From: Micrococcales bacterium
GTDB taxonomy: Bacteria > Actinomycetota > Actinomycetes > Actinomycetales > Cellulomonadaceae
DNA length: 55,454 nt
NCBI GenBank assembly: GCA_009777345.1
Contig: WRMB01000022.1
Coordinates: 1 to 55,454, forward strand
Direction: 5' to 3'
In this document: in pieces, positions 16,167-25,212 of the stretch
Layout: every line of letters begins with the position of its first letter
Position numbering within the stretch: position 1 is the stretch's first letter
Translations under genes and position numbers: made by a program
The notes under the pieces: generated by a model
The model's input: only the letters and a program-made list of their open reading frames with translations
What the model was told of the DNA's origin: nothing
The model's database searches: none

Positions 16167-18032
16167 TCAGATGGTGAACCGGTCGAGAGAGTCGGCCGAA
16201 GCTGTGACGCTCTCGGCGATGCGCCTGACGCCAGTGGCGACGCCCTGAGCGGCCTGGGCGGAGTCGACCGCCATGGTGGCCACACTGGTGATGTGCGCTG
16301 CCGCTTCGGAGGTCCCGGCGGCCGCCTCGGCCACGTTGCGCGACATCTCCGAGGTGGTGACGGTCTGCTCTTCCACCGCGGTGGCGATGGTGGCGGAGTA
16401 GTCGTTGATCTGCTCGACGATCGACGCGATCCGACCGATCGCCTCCACCGCGCCCGAGGTGTCGTCCTGGATCGCCTCGATCCGGCGGGCGATGTCCTCG
16501 GTCGCCTTGGCTGTCTCCTGAGCCAGGTCTTTGACCTCGCTGGCCACCACAGCGAACCCCTTGCCGGCGTCACCGGCCCGGGCCGCTTCGATGGTGGCGT
16601 TCAGGGCCAGCAGGTTGGTCTGCTCGGCGATCGAGGTGATGGTCTTGACCACCGCGCCGATCTCCTGGCTGGACACGCCCAGCCGGGCGACCTGCTCGTT
16701 GGTCTGCGCCGCGACCTGGGTCGCCTCCACCGCGATCCGCGCCGCACCGGAGGCGTTGCCGGCGATCTCCGCGATCGACGACCCCATCTGCTCCGCCCCC
16801 GCGGCCACGGTCGCGACGTTGCGGGACACCTGTTCGGAGGCGGCGGCCATCACACCAGCCTGCGTCGAGGTGTCCTCCGAGGCGGTCGCGACCGCCAGCG
16901 AAGTCTTCTCCAGCTCGACCGCCGCCTCGGCCGAGGCGTGCGTCATCTGACGTGTGTCGGATATGACGGACGCCAGCTGGACCCGGGTCTTGTCCAGGGC
17001 TCGGGCGATGGCCCCGATCTCGTCCTGACCGGTCGGGAGCGGGATGGCTCTGAGGTTGCCGGTGGCAAGCGAGTCCGCACCGGCCAGGACCAGCTCGGCG
17101 TCGGTCCGGGTGATCCCCACGACGACGATGGTCCAGGTCAAGGAGAGCAGGAAGACGACCACGACCAGGGCCAGGAGCAGATTCCGCTGGGTCGTGTCGG
17201 CGGCCAGGCGGGTGGTCACCAGATCGTCCAGGGCCTGGGTGACCGACGGCGCGGCGTCAGCGACGGCCTGGGCGAACGGGACACCGTCCAGGGCCGCGAC
17301 CTCGCCCTGAGATGCCGCCTCGACGAGGACGGTGACGAAGGCAGCCAGCTCGTCCGCGGCCGGTTCGACACCGGCCAGCTGGTCGGCCAGCCGGCCGGAC
17401 GAGGTGGCGGCCAGCGCATCGGCCACCGTGTCGGGTATATCGCCGGCCGTGTCGTCGAGGTTGCCGGTCGCCAGCACCTGGGCGGTCAGGATGGACTCGG
17501 TGCTGTCGTCCGAGGACGTCACCGCGGAGATCTCGCTGGACAGGCTCAGCGCACTGGGGATGGAGCTGGTGATCAGGTCCATGACGAAGAAGGCGTCCAG
17601 GTCGGGGTCGGTCTGAAGGTGCGAGGTGGCGGCCGTCTCGGAGACCAGGTCGTCCAGTGCACTGACCAGGGCGGCCCGTCCGGCCAGGTCCTGGCTGTCG
17701 GCCGCGGCAGCCTGGACGGCGGCCCAGGCGTCGTCCAGCCCCAGCGACGGGTGCTTCTCGACGGCGTCGCCGACCGCGGCCAGGTCAGCCTGGTTGCCGG
17801 CTGCCACCTCGGCCATGGCCTGCAGCGCCGGGGCCACGACCTGCATCCCGTCGTGTTCGGCCCGGGAGGTGGCGATCGCGCTGTTCATCGAGGTGATCAT
17901 CAGCCCGCTGACGACCAGGACAGGTACCCCCCAGACCACGACCAGCAGGACCAGCCGTGTCCGCAGCTTCAGCCGTGAGACCACGGGACGGGCTATCCCG
18001 TAGGGCTGCTTCGGTGCAGAGGGTGCGGCCAT
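16167..18032 (-). CDS. Methyl-accepting chemotaxis protein
   Basis: A chemoreceptor of about 621 residues. It has a first membrane helix ([21 protein letters not shown]), a periplasmic Ala/Asp-rich helical sensor region, a second membrane helix ([21 protein letters not shown]), a HAMP region and a cytoplasmic coiled-coil signalling domain. The invariant hairpin tip is [18 protein letters not shown] followed by [15 protein letters not shown], which contacts CheA/CheW. No other chemotaxis or flagellar gene is present. The start is uncertain: ATG at 18032, GTG at 18050 or TTG at 18059, none with a clear ribosome site. The gene is bracketed by two copies of the hrpA 3' end, suggesting it was inserted after hrpA. 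Confidence 0.93.
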   Translation of the reverse strand: MAAPSAPKQPYGIARPVVSRLKLRTRLVLLVVVWGVPVLVVSGLMITSMNSAIATSRAEHDGMQVVAPALQAMAEVAAGNQADLAAVGDAVEKHPSLGLDDAWAAVQAAAADSQDLAGRAALVSALDDLVSETAATSHLQTDPDLDAFFVMDLITSSIPSALSLSSEISAVTSSDDSTESILTAQVLATGNLDDTAGDIPDTVADALAATSSGRLADQLAGVEPAADELAAFVTVLVEAASQGEVAALDGVPFAQAVADAAPSVTQALDDLVTTRLAADTTQRNLLLALVVVVFLLSLTWTIVVVGITRTDAELVLAGADSLATGNLRAIPLPTGQDEIGAIARALDKTRVQLASVISDTRQMTHASAEAAVELEKTSLAVATASEDTSTQAGVMAAASEQVSRNVATVAAGAEQMGSSIAEIAGNASGAARIAVEATQVAAQTNEQVARLGVSSQEIGAVVKTITSIAEQTNLLALNATIEAARAGDAGKGFAVVASEVKDLAQETAKATEDIARRIEAIQDDTSGAVEAIGRIASIVEQINDYSATIATAVEEQTVTTSEMSRNVAEAAAGTSEAAAHITSVATMAVDSAQAAQGVATGVRRIAESVTASADSLDRFTI

Positions 18033-18143
18033 AACGTCGGAGGCGCTCACAGACAGCAAGATCGTCCACTGTCACCCCTGATGTAGCGGTCCGGGGGCAT
18101 TTTATCGACAACCAGTCGGACGAGCGACTTATGCGGGGTGGTC

Positions 18144-18174
18144 GCCCGGAGCGGGCTTGTCGTCTGCTCCGGGC
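18144..18174. terminator. Hairpin between the chemoreceptor and the hrpA remnant
   Basis: Perfect 9-bp arms (GCCCGGAGC and GCTCCGGGC) around a 13-base loop, with no long U-tract. It lies upstream of the chemoreceptor and could be the old terminator or linker DNA carried with the insertion. Confidence 0.35.
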
Positions 18175-18200
18175 TTCGTCGTGCTCGGTGTGAAGGCCAG

Positions 18201-18272
18201 CTGTTCGCCCAGCAGCTGGGCACCCCGGTCTCGGCCCAGCGCATCCTGGCCAAGGGACCGAAGTGGCCTTGA
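18201..18272 (+). pseudogene. Decayed copy of the hrpA 3' end
   Basis: Bases 18201-18255 match hrpA 16068-16137 with two deletions (6 and 9 bases) and a few substitutions. In frame they encode LFAQQLGTPVSAQRILAK, equivalent to the last ~23 residues of HrpA, then a short tail and TGA at 18270. QQLGTP looks closer to other family members than the intact gene's QRLGTPAP, so this may be a relic of an older copy. Confidence 0.75.
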
Positions 18273-18334
18273 CGGTGGGGTTCAGGAGCGATCATCGTTG
18301 GTGCCATACCCGCCCAGGACGGAGCGTGCTTCTC

Positions 18335-19627
18335 ATGCTGAGCCTCACGAGACGCCCCAAGGTGCTCGTCACCGTCGGGAGCCTGGTCCTGGTGGTGTGC
18401 CTGTGGCCCCTGGTCGGGGTCGTGACCGGTCAGGACGGTCACTGGCTGTGGCTGGTGCTGCTCACCACCAGGCGTGCCGCGGCGTCGGTGGTCGCAGCCT
18501 CGGCGCTGGCCGCGGTCGTCGTCGGGATCGTCTGGTGGGTGGACGAACGCCGCCACGCCGTACGGGCTCGGGGCGCGACGGCCTGGCTGGCCGATGTCGG
18601 ACCGTGCACCTCGACCTGGGCGCCGCGCTGGGTGACCCTCGGCGGGCTCGGGTTCGTCGCCCTGGGCTTCGTGCTGGTGTTCGCCTCCGGCGGCGAAGAC
18701 TGGGGGGAGGCCCCCTGGGGCGCCCCCGAGGCCGTGGCCCCGGTGGTCTCGCTGGTCAAGCTGGTCGGCGGTGTGCTGCTGCTGGCCGCGCCGGGCACGC
18801 TCCTGGGCGGCGGCTTCTGGTGGGTCAGTCGGCACCAGGTCCGCACCGGCGACCAGACCGGCACCGGGCGGCCCGACCCCGACGGCGCGGAGCCGGCCGG
18901 ACGGACCAGCACCGAGCCGGACGGAGCCAGAACTTCCGTCCGGCACCTGGCGCTGACCGGCCCCAGGCGTCCGACCTGGCTCGTCGTGGCTGGCGCCGCC
19001 CTGGTCGTCCTGGGCGTGGCAGCGGTGGCCGCCAGCGTCGCGGACGGGGTGCAGGGCTTCCCCGGGGCCCGGGAGACGGTCCCGTCCGACGGGCTCTTGC
19101 GCTGCTGCGCCTTCGTCGCCGAGGGGACGGCGCTGACGACCTGGTCCGTGGCCGCCAGCTGCCTGCTCTGGGCGGGGCTGACCGTCGTGGCCGTGGGTGC
19201 GTCCTGGTGGGACACCGAACGGCGAGCCGGACGTCCCGACACCCCGGCCTGGTTGGACGGGCTGGCACCAGACCGGGCAGCACCGGTCTCGGGGGTCTTC
19301 CCGCCGACCGGTGCGCTACCCGTGGTGGGTCGGGTCGAGAGCCCGGAGCCGACTGCGCCGCCCGCACCGGCGGCACCGCACAGCCCGACCCGCACCGCCC
19401 GCTGGCTGGTCCTCGTCGGGGCGGCGACCGGCGTGGTCGGGGCGCTGCTCACCGCGAGCCTGAGCACCGAGCGGGTCGGTACCACCGTCTACTTCTACGA
19501 CGCGGGCCCGGCGCTGCTCGGTCTGGTGTTCGGGCTCCCGGTCGGCCTGGCGCTGGTCGTCAGCGGTGGCCTGTGGTGGACCCTGCTGCGGCGCGACGGA
19601 CCCGCCCTCCCGTCCGAGACCGCCTGA
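18335..19627 (+). CDS. Multi-pass membrane protein of unknown function
   Basis: A 430-residue protein with about seven or eight predicted membrane helices. There are pairs near the N-terminus (VLVTVGSLVLVVCLWPLVGVV and AAASVVAASALAAVVVGIVWW), a hydrophobic pair around 110-165, another at about 215-240, and a last pair ending in LLRRD. Similar units recur: a helix ending in WW followed by a basic, Arg-rich cytoplasmic segment (IVWWVDERRH, GFWWVSRHQV, ASWWDTERRA, GLWWTLLRRD). This suggests an internally repeated two-helix module. I do not recognise a family. The ATG is chosen for a GGAG ten bases upstream; the frame extends further but covers the hrpA remnant. Confidence 0.75.
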   Translation: MLSLTRRPKVLVTVGSLVLVVCLWPLVGVVTGQDGHWLWLVLLTTRRAAASVVAASALAAVVVGIVWWVDERRHAVRARGATAWLADVGPCTSTWAPRWVTLGGLGFVALGFVLVFASGGEDWGEAPWGAPEAVAPVVSLVKLVGGVLLLAAPGTLLGGGFWWVSRHQVRTGDQTGTGRPDPDGAEPAGRTSTEPDGARTSVRHLALTGPRRPTWLVVAGAALVVLGVAAVAASVADGVQGFPGARETVPSDGLLRCCAFVAEGTALTTWSVAASCLLWAGLTVVAVGASWWDTERRAGRPDTPAWLDGLAPDRAAPVSGVFPPTGALPVVGRVESPEPTAPPAPAAPHSPTRTARWLVLVGAATGVVGALLTASLSTERVGTTVYFYDAGPALLGLVFGLPVGLALVVSGGLWWTLLRRDGPALPSETA

Positions 19628-19762
19628 CCAGCGAGCCTGCGGCGCGGCTGACGATCACAGTCCCGTCCTCCCAGGTGAGAGGTCGCACGTCAGGGCGCCT
19701 GCCTGTGGACGCCTGTGGACGGCCGACGACGGGTGTGGGCGGTGTGCGGCAGGCTGGACCCC

Positions 19763-20365
19763 ATGAGCGAGACGACCGATATGACGACCGGCCGGACCCG
19801 GTGCTTCGGCACCGGTGACGCGCTGTACGAGCGCTACCACGACGAGGAGTGGGGCCTGCCGGTGCACGGGGACGGGCCGCTGTTCGAGCGGCTGGTGCTG
19901 GAGGGGTTCCAGGCCGGGCTGTCGTGGATCACGGTGCTGCGCAAGCGAGAGTCGTTCCGTACGGCGTTCGCCGGGTTCGACGCGCGGGCGATGGCCGCCT
20001 TCGACGACGACGACGTGGCCCGGCTGATGGCCGACGCCGGTATCGTCCGCAACCGGGCGAAGATCGTCGCGGCCATCGGCAACGCCCGTGCCCTGCTGGC
20101 GATGCAGGCCGCCGGGGAGAGCCTGGACCAGCTGGTCTGGTCGCACGTCCCGCCGGACCACCAGCGTCCGCGCTCCTGGGCCGACCTGCCCACGACGGTC
20201 CCGCAGTCGCACGCCCTGTCCCGGGCGCTGAAGACCCGCGGCTTCCGGTTCGTCGGCCCCACCACCACGTACGCCTCGATGCAGGCCTGCGGCCTGGTCG
20301 ACGACCACCTGGTCGGCTGCTGGCGGGCGACCGCCCCGGTGGAGGTCGATCTGCCCGGGGGGTGA
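19763..20365 (+). CDS. tag: 3-methyladenine DNA glycosylase I
   Basis: A 200-residue base-excision repair enzyme that removes 3-methyladenine. It shows the Tag signatures: RCFGTGDALYERYHDEEWG at the N-terminus (Cys and His zinc ligands), LEGFQAGLSWITVLRKRE with the catalytic Glu, AGIVRNRAKIVAAIGNAR, and a C-terminal FVGPTTTYASMQACGLVDDH...GC with the remaining His and Cys zinc ligands. All metal ligands are present. The ATG at 19763 precedes another possible ATG six codons later. It is monocistronic as far as can be seen. Confidence 0.95.
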   Translation: MSETTDMTTGRTRCFGTGDALYERYHDEEWGLPVHGDGPLFERLVLEGFQAGLSWITVLRKRESFRTAFAGFDARAMAAFDDDDVARLMADAGIVRNRAKIVAAIGNARALLAMQAAGESLDQLVWSHVPPDHQRPRSWADLPTTVPQSHALSRALKTRGFRFVGPTTTYASMQACGLVDDHLVGCWRATAPVEVDLPGG

Positions 20366-20484
20366 CTACGACACGGTCCAGTGGGGTGAAACGACGGCGC
20401 CCCGCCCGGGACGGTGCTGCGCTCGACGAGTGATCTATCGGACCCTTCCACCCAACCTGGTCAAGGAGCGCCTATGGTGGTTCC

Positions 20485-20682
20485 ATGAGCTCGTATGGGC
20501 ACAACCTGGAGGCCGTCGCGGCTGCCCGAGTGGCGCTCGCGACGATAGAGCCTCCAGGGCCGGACGTCGTCGAGGCCGTCGCCGACGGTCTGCGGACCGT
20601 GCTGGCGCCGCTGCTCATGGTGCCCCACCCCCGGACCGTGCACTGCCCGGGCTCCCCGATCCAGGTCCGTCGGCGCCCTTGA
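20485..20682 (+). CDS. Small hypothetical protein
   Basis: A possible 65-residue ORF between tag and the metF riboswitch. An AAGGAG lies 16 bases before the ATG, too far to be ideal, and it serves better for an ATG at 20474 that stops after four codons. The protein (NLEAVAAARVALATIEPPG...) has one plausible helix and no recognised domain. Codon use is ordinary for the genome. Could be spurious. Confidence 0.35.
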   Translation: MSSYGHNLEAVAAARVALATIEPPGPDVVEAVADGLRTVLAPLLMVPHPRTVHCPGSPIQVRRRP

Positions 20683-20746
20683 CCAGCGTCTTGGCAGACC
20701 GCCCGTCCGGCGGCCGGACACCAGGGACCTGGAGTGCCGTCCCGGC

Positions 20747-20868
20747 TACGATGGTCAGGACCATCCAGAGCGGCACTCACTTTTGAGCATTGCAGAGACC
20801 TGGCTCGACGACGCCGCAGCAACCCGCCACGAGGTGTGGGTGCTTCCGCCAGGAACGATGGAGCTGCT
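20747..20868 (+). ncRNA. SAM-responsive riboswitch (SAM-I/SAM-IV clan) controlling metFE
   Basis: The leader has the S-box core in order: an AGAGCGGC stretch after the P1 5' strand, a GAGACCTGG...CGC arm, the conserved GCAGCAACCC, and a GGTGCTTCCGCCAGGAACG segment. P1 can form from 20761-20765 (CCATC) and 20857-20861 (GATGG). The ribosome site GGAG at 20860-20863 overlaps the P1 3' strand, so ligand-stabilised P1 should hide it and lower translation of metF when SAM is plentiful. A TACGAT at 20747-20752 is a suitable -10 box placing the transcript start just before P1. Whether it is SAM-I or SAM-IV needs a covariance search. Confidence 0.8.
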
Positions 20869-21897
20869 ATGACCGACGCGCCTCGCCACGACGCGCACCG
20901 CAACACCGGGACGTCCGACGAGCACCGCGCTCCGCCTGTCCCGGTGCTGGCCCCGGCCGACCGGCCCACCGTCTCCTTCGAGCTGTTCCCGCCCGGGACG
21001 ACCGACGGTGAGCGCCGTCTCGTCGGGACCCTGCACGCCCTGGAGCAGGCCCGGCCGGACTTCGTCTCGGTGACCTACGGCGCCTCGGGCCGCACCCGGG
21101 TGACCACCCGGCGGCTGGTCACGCAGATACTGCACACCACCAGCCTCACCCCGATCGCCCATCTGACCTGCGTGGACACGTCCCGCGCCGCGACCGTCGC
21201 GATCATCGAGGAGTTCCTCGACGCGGGGGTCCGGTCGTTCCTGGCCCTGCGCGGCGACCCCCCGGCCGGTCAGGTCGACTGGCACCCCCACCCCGAGGGC
21301 CTGCACACCGCGGCCCAGCTGGTCGAGGTGCTGCGCACCGTGGAGGCCGAACGCTGCGCCCGTTCGGCGGCCCAGGTGGTACGCGGCCTGGTCAAGCCCC
21401 TGTCGGTGGCGGTCGCGGCCTTCCCGCGCGGTAACCACGCCACGGGCGGGACCCGGGCCGACGACGTGCGGGCCCTGCTGTCCAAGCAGCGCGCCGGGGC
21501 GGACTTCGCCATCACCCAGGTCTTCTTCGACGCGCCCAGCTACCTGGCGCTGGTGGCCGAGGCCCGGGACGCCGGGGTGACCATCCCGATCATCCCCGGC
21601 ATCCTGCCCGCCACCGACCCGGACCGCCTGGCCCGCGTCGGACGGCTGACCGGGGTCGACCCGCCGCGCGCCCTGATGGAACGCCTGGGCGGTATCAGCG
21701 ACCCGGAGGCCCAGCACCGCGCCGGGATCGGCGCCACCGCCGACCTGGTCGAGGCCGTCCTGGCCGGGGGTGCCCCGGGCATCCACGTCTACACCTTCAA
21801 CCAGCACCGCCCGGCGCTGGACCTGCTGGCCGCCACCCGGCTCGGCCGGCTGCCGTCTAACCTCACCGCTTCGCCGGACCACCCGTCCGTCCCGTAA
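20869..21897 (+). CDS. metF: 5,10-methylenetetrahydrofolate reductase
   Basis: A 342-residue TIM-barrel flavoprotein that makes 5-methyltetrahydrofolate, the methyl donor for MetE. Family motifs are VSFELFPP at residues ~34-41, [35 protein letters not shown] and [11 protein letters not shown]. The N-terminal ~30 residues are an extra, Asp/His/Arg-rich leader. The GGAG five bases upstream of the ATG is part of the SAM riboswitch P1 stem. metE follows after 41 bp with its own ribosome site, so the two form one operon for the last step of methionine synthesis. Confidence 0.95.
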   Translation: MTDAPRHDAHRNTGTSDEHRAPPVPVLAPADRPTVSFELFPPGTTDGERRLVGTLHALEQARPDFVSVTYGASGRTRVTTRRLVTQILHTTSLTPIAHLTCVDTSRAATVAIIEEFLDAGVRSFLALRGDPPAGQVDWHPHPEGLHTAAQLVEVLRTVEAERCARSAAQVVRGLVKPLSVAVAAFPRGNHATGGTRADDVRALLSKQRAGADFAITQVFFDAPSYLALVAEARDAGVTIPIIPGILPATDPDRLARVGRLTGVDPPRALMERLGGISDPEAQHRAGIGATADLVEAVLAGGAPGIHVYTFNQHRPALDLLAATRLGRLPSNLTASPDHPSVP

Positions 21898-21938
21898 CCT
21901 CTGCCCCAGACCCGCAACCACCCTCCGAGGAGACACCC

Positions 21939-24419
21939 ATGATCTTCCCCATCTCCGGTTCCCCCGTCGTCGGCTACCCCACCGCGCCGACCTTCCCCAC
22001 GTCGAACCAGGCGGCCCAGTTCCCCACCAGCTCGGCCGCGCCTTTCTCCACCTACTCCGTCTCGACCGCTTTCCCCACTGCCACGATCCTCGGCTACCCC
22101 CGTATCGGCCCGCGCCGCGAGCTGAAGAAGGCCCTGGAGTCGTTCTGGGCCGGCCAGACCACCGCCGACGACCTGGAGAAGGTTGCCGCTGACCTGCGGG
22201 CCCGCACCCGCACCCGTCTGCTGGAGCTGGGCCTGAAGACCGACGACGCCTCGATACCGTCAGCCTTCTCCTTCTACGACCACATGCTCGACACGGCGCT
22301 GCTGGTCGGGGCGATCCCGGAGCGTTTCGCCGACCTGGTCCAGCACGGCCAGGTCGACCTGGCCGGGTACTCGACCATCGCCCGGGGTCGCGGCGACGAC
22401 CTGCCCCTGGAGATGACCAAGTGGTTCGACACCAACTACCACTACCTGGTCCCCGAGATCGGCCCGGACACGCCTCTGCACTACACCGGTGTCACCGGAG
22501 ACGCCCAGTGCTACTGCGAGCGCCAGCTGCCGCAGTGCGCCGGTGGTCACAGCCGTCTGGTCGCCGAGTTCCGCGAGGCGCTGGACGCCGGGGTGCTGAC
22601 CCGGCCGGTGCTGGTCGGCCCGGTCACCTTCCTGGCCCTGGCCAAGGCGGCGCCAGGCGCCCCCGACGAGTTCGGTCCGCTGGACCGGCTGGACGACCTG
22701 GTCGCCGTGTACGTCCAGATCCTGCGTGACCTGGCCGTCGCCGGGGCCACCTGGGTGCAGCTGGACGAGCCCGCCCTGGTCTCGGACGCCCTGACGTTGC
22801 CCGCCGAGGCCGTCACCCGGGCCTACACGGCGCTCGCCGCTGCTGCCGACCGGCCGGCGCTGTTCGTCGCCGCCCCCTACGCCGGTCTGGACGACCGCCT
22901 GGCGACGCTGGCCGCAGCCGGGGTCGAGGCCATCGGTCTGGACCTGGTGCGCGGCGCCGCACCGGCCGCGACGGTCCCCGGTCTGGAGAAGGTGACCCTG
23001 GTGGCCGGGGTGGTCGACGGGCACAACATCTGGCGGGCCGACCTGGACGCTGCTCTGGCCAGGCTGGAGAAGCTGGAGACCGTGGGCGCGGCCCGGGTGA
23101 CCGTGGCCACCTCGACCAGCCTGTTCCACGTGCCGCACGACGTCGCCGACGAACCCGACCTGGATCCCCGCCTGGCGTCGTGGCTGGCCTTCGCCGACCA
23201 GAAAGTCACCGAGGTGGTCACCCTGGCCGAGGGTCTGACCGAGGGCCGGGAGGCGATCCACCAGCAGATCATGGCCGCCTCCGACGCCCTGGCCGACCGG
23301 GCCGCCGCCCCCGGCGTGGTGAACCCGCCGGTCAGGGCCCGGGTGACGGGTCTGGACGCCGCGGCGTTCTCCCGGGGCCCGTTCGCCGAGCGTCGTACCG
23401 CCCAGGAGGCCCGGTTGCACCTGCCGCCGCTGCCCACCACCACCATCGGCTCCTTCCCGCAGACCCCTGAGATCCGCAAGGCCCGCGCCGCGGCCGTCCG
23501 GGGCGAGCTGACCGCCGAGCAGTACGACGCGGAGATGCGCGCCGAGATCCGCCGGGTGGTCCAGCTGCAGGAACGCCTCGGCCTGGACGTGCTGGTCCAC
23601 GGCGAACCGGAGCGCAACGACATGGTGCAGTACTTCGCCGAGCACCTGGACGGCTTCGCGGTGACCACCAACGGCTGGGTGCAGTCGTACGGCTCGCGCT
23701 GCACCCGCCCGTCGATCCTGTGGGGCGACGTGACCCGGCCCGCCCCGATGACCGTCGAGTGGTCCACCTACACCGCGTCCCTCACCGACAAACCAGTCAA
23801 GGGCATGCTCACCGGCCCGGTGACCATCCTGGCCTGGTCCTTCGTCCGTGACGACCAGCCGATGTCCGACACCGCGCTGCAGGTCGCCCTGGCCCTCCGC
23901 GATGAGATCACCGACCTGGAGGCCGCCGGCATCCCCGTGGTCCAGGTCGACGAGCCCGCCCTGCGCGAGCTGCTGCCGCTCAAGACCGCCGACCAGGCGT
24001 CGTACCTGGACTGGGCGGTGCGTTCCTTCCGCCTGGCCACATCAGGCGTCCGCCCCGACACCCAGATCCACACCCACCTGTGCTACTCGGAGTTCGGCGA
24101 GGTCATCGACGCCATCGACGGCCTCGACGCCGATGTGACGTCGATCGAGGCCGCCCGCTCCAAGATGGAGATCGTGGCCGATATCGCCGCCCACGGCTAC
24201 CCCCGCGGTATCGGCCCCGGCGTCTGGGACATCCACTCCCCCCGCGTCCCGTCGGCCGCCGAGATGACCACCCTGCTGGCTGGCGCCGCCGGTGAGATCG
24301 ACCCCGGCCTGCTGTGGGTCAACCCCGACTGCGGCCTCAAGACCCGCCGCTACGAGGAGGTCAACCCCTCCTTGGAGCACCTGGTCGAAGCCACCAAGGC
24401 CGTCCGCGCCACCTTGTGA
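21939..24419 (+). CDS. metE: Cobalamin-independent methionine synthase
   Basis: An 826-residue MetE, which transfers methyl from 5-methyltetrahydrofolate (polyglutamate) to homocysteine. The usual start [17 protein letters not shown] appears only at about residue 51. The C-terminal barrel has [18 protein letters not shown] with His and zinc ligands, [10 protein letters not shown] and [11 protein letters not shown]. The start has an excellent GAGGAG eight bases upstream and no later ATG or GTG before the conserved region. The first ~50 residues are therefore a real but unusual extension, made of Phe-Pro-Thr/Ser phrases (PTFPTS, QFPTSS, AFPTAT). It is cotranscribed with metF under the SAM riboswitch and followed by a strong terminator. 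Confidence 0.95.
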   Translation: MIFPISGSPVVGYPTAPTFPTSNQAAQFPTSSAAPFSTYSVSTAFPTATILGYPRIGPRRELKKALESFWAGQTTADDLEKVAADLRARTRTRLLELGLKTDDASIPSAFSFYDHMLDTALLVGAIPERFADLVQHGQVDLAGYSTIARGRGDDLPLEMTKWFDTNYHYLVPEIGPDTPLHYTGVTGDAQCYCERQLPQCAGGHSRLVAEFREALDAGVLTRPVLVGPVTFLALAKAAPGAPDEFGPLDRLDDLVAVYVQILRDLAVAGATWVQLDEPALVSDALTLPAEAVTRAYTALAAAADRPALFVAAPYAGLDDRLATLAAAGVEAIGLDLVRGAAPAATVPGLEKVTLVAGVVDGHNIWRADLDAALARLEKLETVGAARVTVATSTSLFHVPHDVADEPDLDPRLASWLAFADQKVTEVVTLAEGLTEGREAIHQQIMAASDALADRAAAPGVVNPPVRARVTGLDAAAFSRGPFAERRTAQEARLHLPPLPTTTIGSFPQTPEIRKARAAAVRGELTAEQYDAEMRAEIRRVVQLQERLGLDVLVHGEPERNDMVQYFAEHLDGFAVTTNGWVQSYGSRCTRPSILWGDVTRPAPMTVEWSTYTASLTDKPVKGMLTGPVTILAWSFVRDDQPMSDTALQVALALRDEITDLEAAGIPVVQVDEPALRELLPLKTADQASYLDWAVRSFRLATSGVRPDTQIHTHLCYSEFGEVIDAIDGLDADVTSIEAARSKMEIVADIAAHGYPRGIGPGVWDIHSPRVPSAAEMTTLLAGAAGEIDPGLLWVNPDCGLKTRRYEEVNPSLEHLVEATKAVRATL

Positions 24420-24427
24420 CTCGGTAC

Positions 24428-24459
24428 CCTGGGTCTGGGCGCGGATGCCCAGACCCAGG
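24428..24459 (+). terminator. Terminator of the metFE operon
   Basis: A perfect 13-bp stem (24428-24440 with 24447-24459) and a 6-base loop, nine bases after the metE stop. There is no U-tract, as is common in high-GC actinobacteria. Confidence 0.8.
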
Positions 24460-24498
24460 ACGTGTCACCGGAGCGCCTCGAACAGTGAGACAGTACCG

Positions 24499-25071
24499 AT
24501 GACCGGCTCTCATGCCGACCTGTGGTGGCTGCCGGTGGGAGCCGACGGCTTCTTCGTCGAGCACACCCTCCGATGGTGGGAGTCGCTCCGGGCTCGTCGC
24601 GAGCACCGCCGCCCCCGACCCCTGTTCCACGCCGCCCTTGAGCTCGTCGACGGCGACGTCTCCTATGCGATCGAGATGACACCTACCTGGGGGCAGCCGG
24701 CCGGGCCGCGCGGTGTCGTCGCGAGCGGCCCTGTCGGCCTGCGCGTCCTCGGTGTTTCCCGGCTCTTCCGCTACGAGGTGCGCTGCTGGAAGGGCGGGAC
24801 CATCCCTGACCTCGACTGGGCGGTCGAACCGCCGCTCCGTCTCCCCCTCTCCCGCGGCGAGACCACCACACTTCTCGAGCGCGTCGCCGCCGTGCCCCGC
24901 CTGACCTGGGGGCGTGACGCCTTCGGGATCAAGGACCCGTGGACGTCCAACTCTCTCGTCTCCTGGCTCCTGCACGCCGCCGGGATCGCCGCGACCACCC
25001 TCGTGCCACCAGACGGCGGCTCCGCACCCGGCTGGCGCAGCGGCATCACCGCCGCCGCCGACGAAGCCTGA
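24499..25071 (+). CDS. Hypothetical protein, unrecognised
   Basis: A 190-residue soluble protein starting LWWLPVGADGFF. The visible landmarks are a basic patch (RARREHRRPRP), a GVVASGPVGLRVLG strand region, FRYEVRCWKGG, and a late DPWTSNSLVSWLLHAAGI helix. That late segment resembles the Asn-Ser-Trp pattern seen in some papain-like or cell-wall amidase-like folds, but no catalytic Cys-His pair is convincing. I therefore assign no function. The ATG is clear but has no strong ribosome site. It stands alone between the metFE terminator and the radical SAM gene. Confidence 0.7.
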   Translation: MTGSHADLWWLPVGADGFFVEHTLRWWESLRARREHRRPRPLFHAALELVDGDVSYAIEMTPTWGQPAGPRGVVASGPVGLRVLGVSRLFRYEVRCWKGGTIPDLDWAVEPPLRLPLSRGETTTLLERVAAVPRLTWGRDAFGIKDPWTSNSLVSWLLHAAGIAATTLVPPDGGSAPGWRSGITAAADEA

Positions 25072-25212
25072 GCAGCGGCGACCGATCCTGCCCCACCCCG
25101 GACACAGGCGTGCGACGACGGGCGGACGGGGGAGGCGGTGCCGAACCGGCGGGGGCGGGCGCTGGGGCCGGGTAGCATCGCAGCGGTTGGTCCGGAACGA
25201 CGAAGGAGACCC

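Noticed and set aside
18080..18115. A GTCGATAA motif upstream of the chemoreceptor resembling a flagellar sigma-28 -10 box
   Set aside because: The matching TAAA element is absent at 15 bases (nearest TAAG is 18 away), so the match is too weak.
19703..19722. Tandem 10-mer CCTGTGGACG, two copies upstream of tag
   Set aside because: Only two copies and no evident function; too short to claim.
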